DNA of 64,000 nucleotides from Akkermansiaceae bacterium (lineage in GTDB: Bacteria > Verrucomicrobiota > Verrucomicrobiia > Verrucomicrobiales > Akkermansiaceae), in assembly GCA_024233135.1 (NCBI GenBank), contig JACKPZ010000010.1:62001-126000 (forward strand), read 5' to 3'. Shown here piece by piece: positions 52,941 through 62,521 of this stretch; the stretch's first letter is position 1; the number at the start of each line of letters is the position of its first letter. The position numbers were made by a program, and so were the translations under genes. Below the pieces are notes generated by a model. That model did no database searches, was not told the origin of the DNA, and saw nothing but the letters and a program-made list of their open reading frames with translations.

Positions 52941-54041
52941 ATGGCGCGCCTTCTCCTGACGCTTTTCCTGACCGCCCTGGCCACCCGGGCGGCGGATTGT
53001 TTCACGCCCGGTGAGATCTGGCCGGACGACAAGGGCGTGCACATCAACGCCCATGGCGGCGGCGTGTTGTTTCACGAGGGCCGCTATTACTGGTTCGGCG
53101 AGCACAAGATCTCCGGCCGCGGCGGAAACTCGGCGCAGGTCGGCGTTTCCTGCTACTCGTCTCAGGATCTCTACAACTGGAAAGACGAAGGCATCGCGCT
53201 GGCCGTCGAGGACTCCGCGCGCAGCGAGATCCGCAAGGGCTGCATCATCGAGAGGCCGAAGGTGGTCTACAACGCGAAGACGAAACGATTCGTCATGTGG
53301 TTCCACCTTGAGCACTACGGCAAGGGCTACGGCACCGCCCGCGCCGCGGTGGCGGTGGCGGAAAAGGTCACGGGGCCGTATCGCTTCTATCAGTCCCACC
53401 GGCCGAACAAGGGCGAGTGGCCCATCGGCTACGATCCGGACACCGTGAAGGACGACAAGGTAAGCCTGCTCAAACGCGACCACTCAAAAGGCCAGATGTC
53501 GCGCGACATGACCATCTTCGTCGATGACGACGGCCGCGCCTATCACATTGGCTCCGCGGAGGAGAATTACACGCTGCACATTTCCCTGCTCACGGACGAC
53601 TACCTGCGTTTCACCGGCAAGTTCGTGCGGATCTTCCCGGGGGGGCACAACGAGGCGCCTGCGATCTGCAAACACGACGGCAGATACTGGCTCATCGCCT
53701 CCGGGTGCACCGGTTGGGACCCGAACGAGGCGCGCTCCTACGTCGCCGACTCGATGGCCGGCCCGTGGAAACCGCTCGGCAACCCGTGCATGGGGCCGAA
53801 CCCGCGCGGCGGCCATGGCCCGGAGAAAACCTGGGGTGGCCAGAGCACCTTCCTGCTGCCGGTGCACGGCCGGCCCGGCGCGTTCATCGCGATGTTCGAC
53901 GTCTGGAGGCCGCGGGACCCCATCGACGGACGATACCTGTGGCTTCCGGTCTGCTTCGAGGACGGTCGGATCCGCGTCACGTTTCCGGAAACGTGGCGCA
54001 TCGAGGACCTCGACGCCCTCGCGAATTCCGTGGGCGAATGA
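52941..54041 (+). CDS. GH43_24-like exo-beta-1,3-galactanase
   Basis: 366 aa with a signal peptide (MARLLLTLFLTALATRA). The propeller begins HINAHGGGVLFHEGRYYWFGE, as in subfamily 24 exo-beta-1,3-galactanases, which lack the usual GH43 base Asp. In the fungal enzyme Pc1,3Gal43A two Glu and one Gln are catalytic; the equivalents here appear to be Glu104 (IIERPKV), Glu238 (HNEAPAI) and Gln301 (WGGQSTF). Role: stepwise removal of galactose from the beta-1,3-galactan backbone of type II arabinogalactan (arabinogalactan proteins), bypassing side chains. It follows the ABC operon after 57 bp but is probably independent. The subfamily assignment is from memory of motifs. Confidence 0.75.
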   Translation: MARLLLTLFLTALATRAADCFTPGEIWPDDKGVHINAHGGGVLFHEGRYYWFGEHKISGRGGNSAQVGVSCYSSQDLYNWKDEGIALAVEDSARSEIRKGCIIERPKVVYNAKTKRFVMWFHLEHYGKGYGTARAAVAVAEKVTGPYRFYQSHRPNKGEWPIGYDPDTVKDDKVSLLKRDHSKGQMSRDMTIFVDDDGRAYHIGSAEENYTLHISLLTDDYLRFTGKFVRIFPGGHNEAPAICKHDGRYWLIASGCTGWDPNEARSYVADSMAGPWKPLGNPCMGPNPRGGHGPEKTWGGQSTFLLPVHGRPGAFIAMFDVWRPRDPIDGRYLWLPVCFEDGRIRVTFPETWRIEDLDALANSVGE

Positions 54042-54050
54042 GGCCCGCGT

Positions 54051-54941
54051 TTATTCTCCCACAAGCGGCTGGCAGAGGGAATAGACCACCTTGTCGTCGT
54101 CCTTGAGGCGCACTTCGATACAGAGCATGTCCTCGTAGAGGCCGATTTCCTTCACGCCTCCGCTCGGAACGCCTTTGGTCCAGCTCACCTGGAAGGGATA
54201 CTCGCCGGCGCTTCCATTCGGTTCGCCGCCCTTGCCCCAGACGATTTTGCCGTCCTCGGTCACGGCGTCCTCATCCGCCCAGACGTAGCGCGGCGCGCGG
54301 AACTGGAATGCATCGGGCTGGTGGATGGCGAGCGAGCCGTCGCAAACGAGCAGGCCGTTCTCCACCCGGGTGTCGATCACCCGGAGACTGAAGGTGTCGC
54401 GATAACGGAACTCATTGCTCGCGAAAACCGGAACCGCCACACCAGCGAGCACCGCGATGCCGCCGACCAGCGGCGGAAACACCGCTTGGACGAACTGCTG
54501 GCCGCTCTCGCGCACCCGCTTCATGTTCATCCAGAGATAGGCCACGGCGTAGAAAAACAGAACGACGGGAAGGAACGTCATCAAATCCTCGCGGAGACCG
54601 CGGTTGGGATACACGGCGAGGCACAGCGCGGCCACGGCCGCCAGCACCATCATCGGCAGCACGAATGCCGCCAGACCGCGCCCCAGCGGGAGTTTCCCCA
54701 TCACTCCGGCGGCGATCAGCGCGATCACGCCGACGATGAAGCCGATCCACCAGTTGTTCAGCGTCCACAGCATCGCGAGCGGGAGCGTCCCGGGTTTTGC
54801 GACGACCCACGAGAGGCCGAAGACGATCAAGGTTCCCAAGCCCCAGCCGATCAATCCCGCTTTGAACAGACGCGGCAGGGCGCGTCCCGCGGTGGGGGTT
54901 TCGTCGGACGACATACCTGTGGTTTCCGGATTTGTGCTCAT
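54051..54941 (-). CDS. Multi-pass membrane protein of unknown function
   Basis: 296 aa. After a Thr/Ser-rich N-terminus come about five hydrophobic helices (about 27-48, 57-80, 88-112, 120-138, 155-175). A soluble beta-rich domain follows (about 176-296, FRYRDTFSLRVIDTRVENGLLV, WADEDAVTEDGK), probably periplasmic. No family recognised. It converges on the GH43_24-like gene, with 9 bp between stops. Confidence 0.7.
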   Translation of the reverse strand: MSTNPETTGMSSDETPTAGRALPRLFKAGLIGWGLGTLIVFGLSWVVAKPGTLPLAMLWTLNNWWIGFIVGVIALIAAGVMGKLPLGRGLAAFVLPMMVLAAVAALCLAVYPNRGLREDLMTFLPVVLFFYAVAYLWMNMKRVRESGQQFVQAVFPPLVGGIAVLAGVAVPVFASNEFRYRDTFSLRVIDTRVENGLLVCDGSLAIHQPDAFQFRAPRYVWADEDAVTEDGKIVWGKGGEPNGSAGEYPFQVSWTKGVPSGGVKEIGLYEDMLCIEVRLKDDDKVVYSLCQPLVGE

Positions 54942-55255
54942 GGGTTTGCTGGTTTTGTTTCGGACGGCACCGCTCCTAGATGGGATGTCTGCTGCGGCAG
55001 GGTTTTACTCATTTCCGAATGTCACGGCGCGTCTTTCGGTTGATTAGAAACCATTGGCGGAAAAAAAGCTAGTCACCCGTTTCGGTGACATTCGGCCGGC
55101 ATTTCGTTCCGGAAACGCACCCGTGTTTCGGGAACGGAGACTGCGCGGATTCTCGCGAAATCGCCCGCAAACCCTCCACCGGGAGTGATTCCACTGGCCC
55201 TTGGCTCGGCGGCTGCTCAACCTCGCCACGCATTTTCAACGCGAACCACCACGCC
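54942..55255. other. Divergent intergenic region with a GTCACC/GGTGAC inverted repeat
   Basis: These 314 bases separate divergently transcribed genes and must contain both promoters. A perfect 6-bp inverted repeat GTCACC-N6-GGTGAC lies at 55072-55089, after the A-run AAAAAAA (55061-55067). It is a candidate operator or leader hairpin. No small gene is apparent. Confidence 0.4.
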
Positions 55256-58200
55256 ATGCCCCTCAAGGACCAGATCGGATTCACCAAGAACGGCCCCGCC
55301 CTCGCCTCGCCCGACGAAGTCAACCGCCTGCGCGAGTTTGTGAACCTGAAGCTCGCCGCCCGCGGGTTTCCGATCGTCGGCAAGGAGTCGGACTACCCGT
55401 TTCTCGATCTCGGCCGCTCGTTGATCGCCAGCTTCCAAGAGAAAACCCGGCTGCTTTCCGACTACCTCTGCCCGGCCGACGCGGCGATCGACGCCTACCT
55501 GCATGATTACCTCGGCGAGGAGATCATCAACGACGTCTTTCCAGACCGGAAACACCTCGTCCCGGGTGGCGCGCTGGTCGCGGAGCGCCACGGCATCACC
55601 CGCATGCTCTCGCTGCCGCCGGATGCGGATGAATTCAAGTCGTCGATCCTGAGCTCCTACCGCGTCCATCAGGGCGTCTGCCACAATCCCGCCTCCGACC
55701 GCCGCACCACCGAAGGGGTCTTCCACGTCACCGAAGGCGGCCTGCCCATCCCCGCGGACAAGAAATCGGTGCCGAAGATCGCCTTCGCCCGCCTGCTCAA
55801 GGCGGCGCTGAATCCGCCGCAGGAAATCATGACCCTGCCCTTCACCGGCACCTCGCCGGACCCGGCCAAGGTGTTCATTTCGATCCTGCTGCGCCCGGTC
55901 GTCGCGCCGGAGGTTCCCGGTGTTTCGCCCGAAAAGTCGATGGAGGTCCGGTTCTTCGCCCCCGGAAACCTGGTGTCCAACCTCGACTTCGTCGAAAGCA
56001 TCTTCGGCAACGCCGGCGATCCGTATCTCCCCGACAACGACTCGCGTCTCGATGCCGAACACTGGTCCGGACACACGGGCTGCGTCATCCTCGCGCCGCA
56101 CCTCGTCAACTGCACCAAGAAGGATCTGGGCCTGCCGCACACTTCGCAGGCCACCGAACGCCAGCGCCGCGACGGCATGTGCTGGACCGACGAGAACGAG
56201 AAATACAACGACGGCGGCGCGTTCAAAATCACCTGCCGCGACAAACGCGGCGTGGTCGTCACCCTCATCGCGGACAACTATTACGGCTACTGCAAGAAAG
56301 AGGTCAAAACGCAGATCAGCTACGCCGCCAACCTCTTCGGCAACGCCGAGGAGGAACACGCCGGCGGGGCGGTCGCCTTCCCCAGCTTCGACCTCGGCGA
56401 GGATTTCTCGCTATCCGACTACATGCGCACGGTGGACCACCGCTTCCTCGGTGTGATCGAGCGCTACAGCGACCTGTTCCACCTCCAGCCCGAGGGCTAC
56501 GGCATCGACAAGACCTACCCGGACATCTACTACGTGCCCGAGGACGTCCACATCGACCTCAACAGCCAGACGGTCACCTGGGAGAACGCCGCCGGTCCCC
56601 AACAGATCGAGCTCCAGCCGGGCATCACCTACGTGCTGCCCTCCGGTTACAAGGTCGAGATGATCAAGCCGTTCGCCGGCATGCGCTGGCGCCTCATCGG
56701 CACCAATGCCGAGGGGACCTTCTGCCACAAACCGTGCACCGTTTCCGGCGGCGGGAAATCCGAGATCTCCAAGTCCATCTCCGACTCGATGATCGCCGCG
56801 CCGCTGCTCGTCGAGAATCTCAAGGACGACCTCGACGCCGCATGGGGGGTCATCAACCACGACTACTCGAAGCGCTACAAGAACCCGCCGGCCACCGGAA
56901 AACAGAGCCGCCCGCTGCTGAGCCCCGAGCGTTCGCTCGGCTCGGTGGTTTCCATGCTCACGCAGAAGCCGGAGTTCACCGATGAATACAACGAGTGGCT
57001 CGGCACCATCAAAAGCTCGGTGCGCGACCTCGTCTTCCTCATCAAGCGCTTCTACAAGCCGGACTGGGGCGAGGACTGGCGCCAGCGTTTCTCCGTCGAC
57101 CTCATCAACGGCAAACCCGGACGCCAGCTCATCTACCGACGCCGCCGCATCATCACGCAGTTCCTGCGCGTCGGCTTCACGGAGGACGGAAACTGGCGCA
57201 CCTTCACCGTGCGCAAGGACTTCGCGCCGGCCCGCAAGATCCAGACCGAGGACGACATCTCCGCCTCGCTGGTGGTGCCCGCCCCGCTCATCAAGGGCCT
57301 CCATCCAGAGGTGAAGAACCCGTCGCTCAAGTTCATCAAGAACTGCGAATACCGCCTCTTCCAGCGTCCGGACGACGCCATCCACCGCGGTTACGACCAC
57401 AAGACCGAGAGCGACTTCTCCGGCAAGGGATTGTTCTTTTCGAACTACGAGCCGCTCGACCGCCCGACCGTGCGCACGATGCTGCGCGACTCGATCCGCT
57501 TCGAGCAGTTCACCGAGCCGATGCGCAAGACGCTCGAGGACTTCGCCGCGGCGGACAGCCCGGACTTCGTCATCAGCTCGCACCAGCCGCGCATCGTCGA
57601 CGGCAAGGCCACCAAGAACCCGCGTTACCTCCAGAACCGGCCCGATCTCGAGGACCCGCGCGCCGTCTATCTCGCCACCCTCGGCAAGCGCTTTTTCCGC
57701 CGCCTGACCATCGACGCGCCGGTGCCGATGCCCGTCACTTCGGTGCTCGCCGGCCGCCGCAACAACCCGCCGGACGAAAAGGCCGGCATCCGCGCGCTCG
57801 CCGTCTACAACCCGATCCACTATCAGGAACTGCCGGAGTTGTTCATGGACTTTGTCGCATCGCTCACCGGCAAGAGCCCGTCCACCACCGGCGCCGGCAG
57901 CGAGGGTGCGCTCACCAAGGGCCCCTTCAACGCCATCCTGCCGGTCCATGACCTGAACGCCGCACTGGTTTCCTTCCTCTCGACCGGCTACCACGGGTTC
58001 ACCACCGCCGCGGGCTACGTCGGGCCGAAATTCCGCGTCGATCACGACATCAGCCTGCTGGTCCCCGAGGTCTGGTCGCGCATGTTCATCCACGAGCGGG
58101 AGCCGAAGTATCTCATCGAAAACGGCTATCTTGAGAAAGTGGAGGACTTCGAACACGAAGGCCGCACCATCGAGGCCGGCCGTCTCGGCTACCGCATCAC

Positions 58201-58732
58201 CGAGAGTTTCGTCCTCACGTTCTTCGGCCGCATTTTCTCCGCACCGGACACCGTCTTCACCGAGGATATGCTGCGTCCGGAACTGCAGTCGATGGAAGCC
58301 TACATCGACGGACTCGACAACACCGTGGAGACCCAGCGCAACGTCGCCCTCAACTACTTCGAGGACGGCGGTGTCGAGGCCGCGATCCCGCCGCTCAAAG
58401 CCCTGCTCCACATCATGGCTTATGGCGAATACGAGGGCAAAACCCTGCGCGATCCCGAGATCCGCAAGCTCTTCGACCGCGAGACCATGCTCGGCTCGGA
58501 TTGGTACCAGCAGCGCATCGACGCCAAGGTCAAGGTGGACACCGCCCTCTGCGAATCCCGTATCGCCAGTCTCGAGGCGTTTCTCGCCAACACCAACTAC
58601 CGCAGCGAACACGAGCGCCTCGGTATCCGCAACCGTCTCGACGCCGCCAAGGCCGAGCTCGCCCACATCCGCACCCCCGCCTACCGCGGCAACCTCGTCG
58701 GAACCATCGGCACGGATCCGGAATTGGTCTGA
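55256..58732 (+). CDS. Large cytoplasmic protein resembling PPi-dependent phosphoenolpyruvate carboxykinase
   Basis: 1158 aa from ATG 55256, no signal peptide or membrane helix. Length and general character match the PPi-type PEP carboxykinases of Propionibacterium and Entamoeba (about 1100-1150 aa), which interconvert PEP + CO2 + phosphate and oxaloacetate + pyrophosphate. A glycine-rich kinase-like loop TVSGGGKSEISKS is near residue 495; other strongly conserved-looking stretches are FAGMRWRLIGTNAEG, GAGSEGALTKGPFN and NYYGYCKKEVKTQISY. Assignment is by remembered resemblance and size, so moderate. If right, it links pyrophosphate metabolism to the C3/C4 node. A monocistronic layout is suggested by the flanking gaps. 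Confidence 0.55.
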   Translation: MPLKDQIGFTKNGPALASPDEVNRLREFVNLKLAARGFPIVGKESDYPFLDLGRSLIASFQEKTRLLSDYLCPADAAIDAYLHDYLGEEIINDVFPDRKHLVPGGALVAERHGITRMLSLPPDADEFKSSILSSYRVHQGVCHNPASDRRTTEGVFHVTEGGLPIPADKKSVPKIAFARLLKAALNPPQEIMTLPFTGTSPDPAKVFISILLRPVVAPEVPGVSPEKSMEVRFFAPGNLVSNLDFVESIFGNAGDPYLPDNDSRLDAEHWSGHTGCVILAPHLVNCTKKDLGLPHTSQATERQRRDGMCWTDENEKYNDGGAFKITCRDKRGVVVTLIADNYYGYCKKEVKTQISYAANLFGNAEEEHAGGAVAFPSFDLGEDFSLSDYMRTVDHRFLGVIERYSDLFHLQPEGYGIDKTYPDIYYVPEDVHIDLNSQTVTWENAAGPQQIELQPGITYVLPSGYKVEMIKPFAGMRWRLIGTNAEGTFCHKPCTVSGGGKSEISKSISDSMIAAPLLVENLKDDLDAAWGVINHDYSKRYKNPPATGKQSRPLLSPERSLGSVVSMLTQKPEFTDEYNEWLGTIKSSVRDLVFLIKRFYKPDWGEDWRQRFSVDLINGKPGRQLIYRRRRIITQFLRVGFTEDGNWRTFTVRKDFAPARKIQTEDDISASLVVPAPLIKGLHPEVKNPSLKFIKNCEYRLFQRPDDAIHRGYDHKTESDFSGKGLFFSNYEPLDRPTVRTMLRDSIRFEQFTEPMRKTLEDFAAADSPDFVISSHQPRIVDGKATKNPRYLQNRPDLEDPRAVYLATLGKRFFRRLTIDAPVPMPVTSVLAGRRNNPPDEKAGIRALAVYNPIHYQELPELFMDFVASLTGKSPSTTGAGSEGALTKGPFNAILPVHDLNAALVSFLSTGYHGFTTAAGYVGPKFRVDHDISLLVPEVWSRMFIHEREPKYLIENGYLEKVEDFEHEGRTIEAGRLGYRITESFVLTFFGRIFSAPDTVFTEDMLRPELQSMEAYIDGLDNTVETQRNVALNYFEDGGVEAAIPPLKALLHIMAYGEYEGKTLRDPEIRKLFDRETMLGSDWYQQRIDAKVKVDTALCESRIASLEAFLANTNYRSEHERLGIRNRLDAAKAELAHIRTPAYRGNLVGTIGTDPELV

Positions 58733-59009
58733 GTTTCGCGGCCGGGAGACACCGTGTCCGGATTCCAGAACCGGCGCGATTTCCGCATCGCGTCGTTCTC
58801 CGTCCCTGCGGTTAGGATCGCCTCGTCATCGCGGTCGTCGGTTCCTACTCCCTGATGACCAACGCAGGGATCCTCGGCGTGGTCTACCGCGAGGAACTCG
58901 GCTGGTCGTGAGGACGCGCCGGAATTCACCGGATCTTCACCCACTTTTCCATCGCATCCGTTGCGGATGCGGGTAGCTTGGCGGGGTTTTCAAAGGGACG
59001 AGGCGCCGC
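58733..59009. other. Intergenic region with possible gene remnant
   Basis: These 277 bases hold no full gene. A 29-codon open stretch at 58822-58911 (LVIAVVGSYSLMTNAGILGV then VYREELGWS, stop) looks like the C-terminal end of a membrane protein, but the preceding frame is closed by a stop at 58813. It may be the leftover of a deleted gene. GAGG about 9 bases before ATG 59010 can serve the next gene. Confidence 0.35.
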
Positions 59010-60368
59010 ATGAACGAGAAGCATCGCGAATTCTGGATGGGCCGGGCGGCGCAGGTGCGCCGGCGGGTGAACACGGCATGGTGGCTCGAGGCGATGGCGG
59101 CACCGATGGTGATCGCCTCGCTGGCGGGAGCGGCGGCGATCTTGTGGACCCGCCGCGAGCATCCGGTGGTGGACCCGTGGTGGCTGGGCGGCGGTGTGGC
59201 GGCGGCGCTGTTGCTGCTGGCCGGCGGCTGCTGGCTGCTGGCACGGCGGAAGTTCGAGGCGACGGAGGATTCGCTGGTGCGGCTGGAGGTGGCGATGTCG
59301 CTGCGCAACGCGCTGAGCACGGCGCGGGCGGGGATCGGCCCGTGGCCGGAACCGGCGGCGGCACTGCGGACGGGCCTGCGGTGGAGCTGGCCGCGCCTGC
59401 TGGTTCCCGTGCTCGGATCGTTGGCGCTGCTGGCGCTGGGACTGTGGATCCCGCTTTCCGCGCTGCCGACGAAGGCGCAGGCGCCGGAAGAGCCGCAGTC
59501 GTGGCAGCAGATCGCGGCGGATCTGGATCGTCTGGCGAAGGAGGAGGTGGTGGACGAGGAGTATCTTGAGGAAACCGAGAAGAAACTTGAGGAACTGCGG
59601 GCGCAGGAGGAAGAGCAGTGGTTCAGCCACTCGTCCTTGGAAGCGACGGACTCGCTGCGCGAGACGCACCAGGCGGAGAAGCGGCGGATGGAGAACGAGC
59701 TCGGCAAGGCGGCCCGCGCGATGGCGGGGCTGGAACAAAACGCGAACGGCGCGAACCAGGCGGCGCGCGAGCGGATGATGGAGGAATTCGAGCAGGCGGC
59801 GGAGGGCCTGCGGAACGGCGCGATGAAACCGAACCAGAAGCTGCTCGAACAGATGCAGGGGCTGGATTTGAAACAACTGGGCAACCTGCCGCCAGAGCAG
59901 CTCGAACAACTCCGCGAGAACCTCAAGAAACACCAGGAGGCGATGCAGGGCGGCCAAGGCGAGGGCGACGACTGGGCCGATGAACTCCTGGGGGATGGCG
60001 AGGGCGAAGGCGAGGGCCAGTGCAACGGGGATTGCGACGGAAATGGCGACGGCGAGTGCGAGGAACACGGGGAAGGCTCCGGCAAGGGCGGTGTGAACCG
60101 CGGGCCCGGCCACGCGCCCGGCGTGCTCGGCAAGGCGGACGATCCGCTGAAAACCGGCAAGGCCGAAGGCCTCGAAGCCAAGGATCTCTCGCAAGCGACG
60201 CCCGGCGACCTGCTGGAACTGCAGGACGGAGAACACTCGGTGGACCAGAACGCGTCCCGTATTTCCGAAGGCGGAGAAACCTCGGCCACCGGACGCGGCG
60301 GAGACCGCGTGTGGCGCGACTCGCTCGACCCGGACGAGCAGCGGGCGATGAAGCGGTTTTTCGATTGA
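59010..60368 (+). CDS. Membrane protein with long coiled-coil and low-complexity acidic region
   Basis: 452 aa with no cleavable signal. Hydrophobic helices are at about 22-46, 52-75 and 128-150. Residues about 160-310 are strongly helical and charged (LEETEKKLEELRAQEEEQW, LEQLRENLKKHQEAMQG), predicting coiled coil. Residues about 312-350 are Gly/Asp/Glu-rich low complexity with four Cys (GQCNGDCDGNGDGECEEHG), resembling calcium-binding repeats. The C-terminus (RVWRDSLDPDEQRAMKRFFD) looks conserved. The layout recalls DUF4175-type proteins, but the family is uncertain. It precedes the sigma-54 regulator by 64 bp on the same strand. Confidence 0.65.
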   Translation: MNEKHREFWMGRAAQVRRRVNTAWWLEAMAAPMVIASLAGAAAILWTRREHPVVDPWWLGGGVAAALLLLAGGCWLLARRKFEATEDSLVRLEVAMSLRNALSTARAGIGPWPEPAAALRTGLRWSWPRLLVPVLGSLALLALGLWIPLSALPTKAQAPEEPQSWQQIAADLDRLAKEEVVDEEYLEETEKKLEELRAQEEEQWFSHSSLEATDSLRETHQAEKRRMENELGKAARAMAGLEQNANGANQAARERMMEEFEQAAEGLRNGAMKPNQKLLEQMQGLDLKQLGNLPPEQLEQLRENLKKHQEAMQGGQGEGDDWADELLGDGEGEGEGQCNGDCDGNGDGECEEHGEGSGKGGVNRGPGHAPGVLGKADDPLKTGKAEGLEAKDLSQATPGDLLELQDGEHSVDQNASRISEGGETSATGRGGDRVWRDSLDPDEQRAMKRFFD

Positions 60369-60432
60369 GCGGCCGGAAATAATTTCGTGATCTCGCCGCG
60401 CGGTGCGGGCGTTCGCCCGGCCGCCCACGAAG

Positions 60433-61821
60433 ATGCCGGACGACGTTCACGAAGACACCCTGTTGCTGGTCGACCCCGATCTGGATTTCCTGGAGTGGGC
60501 GACCAAGCACCTTGCCGCGAAGGATCTGCGCGTGCTGCGCTGCGACAACGCGGCCAACGCCGTGAAGGTGGTGGAGAAGACACCGGTGGGCGTGGTGGTG
60601 GCGGCGCTGGATATGGAACCTTTCGACGGCATGGAGCTGCTGGGCCAGGTGATCCAGAACAGCCCGCAGACGCTGGTGATCCTGACCGCCGGGTTTCCGA
60701 CGACCGGGCAGATCATCGAGGCGACCCAGCGCGGCGCGCACGACGTGCTGCGCAAGGAGTCCCTGCCCTTCGAGCTGCGGCCGGTGGTGGAATCCGCCCT
60801 GCGGACACGCGAGGAGCGGCGGATCGCGGACCGGCCGGCGGCCGAACTGCCGAAACAGGACGCGCGGGTGAAGATGATCGGGATCTCCCGCGCGCTGCAG
60901 GATGTTTTCAAACTCGTGGGCCGGGTGGCGAAGAGCGACGCGCCGGTGCTCATCAGCGGCGAAAGCGGCACCGGCAAGGAACTGGTGGCCAAGGCGGTGC
61001 ACGAATACAGCCCGCGCCGCCAGCGCGAGATGATCACCATCAACTGCGGCGCGATCCCGGAAAACCTGCTGGAAAGCGAGTTGTTCGGCCACGAGAAAGG
61101 CTCGTTCACGGGGGCGATCGCACGCCGCGCGGGTCGCTTCGAGCAGGCGGATGGCGGCACCTTGTTTCTCGACGAGATCGGCGACATGCCGCCGACCATC
61201 CAGGTGAAGCTGCTGCGCGTGCTGCAGGACGGCACGTTTTCCCGTGTGGGCTCGAACGAAACGATCAAGACCGACGTGCGGATCATCGCCGCAACGCACA
61301 AGAACCTCTCGGAAGAAGTGACGTCCGGGCGTTTCCGCGAGGACCTCTACTACCGTCTCAACGTGGTGGAGATCCGCATCCCGCCGCTGCGCGAGCGACT
61401 CGAAGACATTCCGCTGCTGGCGGAGTATTTCCTCCAGCGCATCACCCGCAAGAACGGGATGGCGGCCATGCGGCTCTCGGCCGAGGCGGTCAACGCGCTG
61501 CAATGCCACGTCTGGCCGGGCAACGTGCGCGAATTGGAAAACACCATCGCCCGCGCCTGCGCGCTGGCCACCTCGAGCATCCTGCTGCCCTCCGACATCC
61601 CGCTGGCGACCACCCCGGGCAAGGCTCCGGCGCTTGTGGCGAACGCCATCGACCACCTGCTGGACACCGCTCCAGCCGATACCGAGGTTCTGGAGTGGAT
61701 TCGCCGCGAGGTGGCAGGCCGACTGCTAGAGAGAACCCAGGGAGACCTGAAAAAAGCGGCGCTGATCCTCGGCATGAGCAGCGCCGACCTCCGGAAACTC
61801 CTCGACCCCGCGAAAGCCTGA
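60433..61821 (+). CDS. NtrC-family sigma-54-dependent response regulator
   Basis: 462 aa from ATG 60433 (an in-frame GTG at 60403 is possible). The receiver domain (about 8-120) has LLLVDPD, phospho-acceptor Asp60 (AALDMEPFDG), Thr (ILTAG) and Lys (LRKE). The AAA+ domain (about 145-385) has Walker A GESGTGKE (176-183), the sigma-54 contact loop as GSFTGA (223-228) instead of the usual GAFTGA, and Walker B GGTLFLDEIGDM. A Fis-type helix-turn-helix ends the protein (about 430-462, RTQGDLKKAALILGMSSADL). No histidine kinase is adjacent, so its partner is elsewhere. It sits 1 bp before upp. Confidence 0.92.
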   Translation: MPDDVHEDTLLLVDPDLDFLEWATKHLAAKDLRVLRCDNAANAVKVVEKTPVGVVVAALDMEPFDGMELLGQVIQNSPQTLVILTAGFPTTGQIIEATQRGAHDVLRKESLPFELRPVVESALRTREERRIADRPAAELPKQDARVKMIGISRALQDVFKLVGRVAKSDAPVLISGESGTGKELVAKAVHEYSPRRQREMITINCGAIPENLLESELFGHEKGSFTGAIARRAGRFEQADGGTLFLDEIGDMPPTIQVKLLRVLQDGTFSRVGSNETIKTDVRIIAATHKNLSEEVTSGRFREDLYYRLNVVEIRIPPLRERLEDIPLLAEYFLQRITRKNGMAAMRLSAEAVNALQCHVWPGNVRELENTIARACALATSSILLPSDIPLATTPGKAPALVANAIDHLLDTAPADTEVLEWIRREVAGRLLERTQGDLKKAALILGMSSADLRKLLDPAKA

Positions 61822-61822
61822 C

Positions 61823-62449
61823 ATGTTCCAGACCATCGAGCACCCGTTGATCGACGACGAACTGACGCGACTGCGCTGCCCGGCCTGCGGATCCGCGGAA
61901 TTCCGGCAACGGGTGCGGCGGATCGCCTCGTTGATGGTGCCCGCGGTGACGGCGGACCTGGCGACGGACGTGGTCTCCTGCGAGACGCCTCTGGAGATCA
62001 CTTCCGGGAAACGCCTGCGCCGGAGGATCCTGTTGGTGCCGGTGCTGCGCGCGGGCCTCGGGTTTCTCGATGGTTTCCTCGACCTCATCCCGGGCGCGGC
62101 CGTCGCCCACATCGGGCTGGCCCGCAACGAGCGCACGCTCCAGCCGGAGCCCTACTACATGAAACATCCGCCGGTGCTCAAAGGACGGGACGTCATCGTG
62201 CTCGACCCGATGCTGGCCACCGGCGGCTCCGCGGTGGAGGCGCTGCGGCGTTTGCGTGACGCGGGCGCCGACTCGCTTCGTTTCGCCTCGCTGGTGGCCG
62301 CTCCGGAAGGCGTGGCGGAGATCGAGACCGCCTTTCCGGAAGTGCCGGTGTTTTCCGCCGCGCTCGACCGTTGCCTCAACGAGAAGGGCTACATCCTGCC
62401 CGGCCTCGGAGATGCCGGCGACCGCTTGTTCGGCACCTTCGACGACTGA
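61823..62449 (+). CDS. upp: Uracil phosphoribosyltransferase
   Basis: 208 aa, the standard length. Converts uracil and PRPP to UMP in pyrimidine salvage; cytoplasmic. The PRPP-binding motif is VIVLDPMLATGGSA (about 126-139), and the C-terminal uracil-binding segment YILPGLGDAGDRLFGT is intact. VPVLRAGLGFLDG matches the family. The N-terminus has a CPACG motif (about 19-23) not typical of Upp. The start lies 1 bp after the regulator's stop, so the two are co-transcribed, an unusual pairing. Confidence 0.93.
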   Translation: MFQTIEHPLIDDELTRLRCPACGSAEFRQRVRRIASLMVPAVTADLATDVVSCETPLEITSGKRLRRRILLVPVLRAGLGFLDGFLDLIPGAAVAHIGLARNERTLQPEPYYMKHPPVLKGRDVIVLDPMLATGGSAVEALRRLRDAGADSLRFASLVAAPEGVAEIETAFPEVPVFSAALDRCLNEKGYILPGLGDAGDRLFGTFDD

Positions 62450-62521
62450 AACCGGCGACCGGGCGGAGTCCGCATCCGTGCTGGCCATGACGCGGGGAAG
62501 GAACCAGACTCCGCGAGTCCC

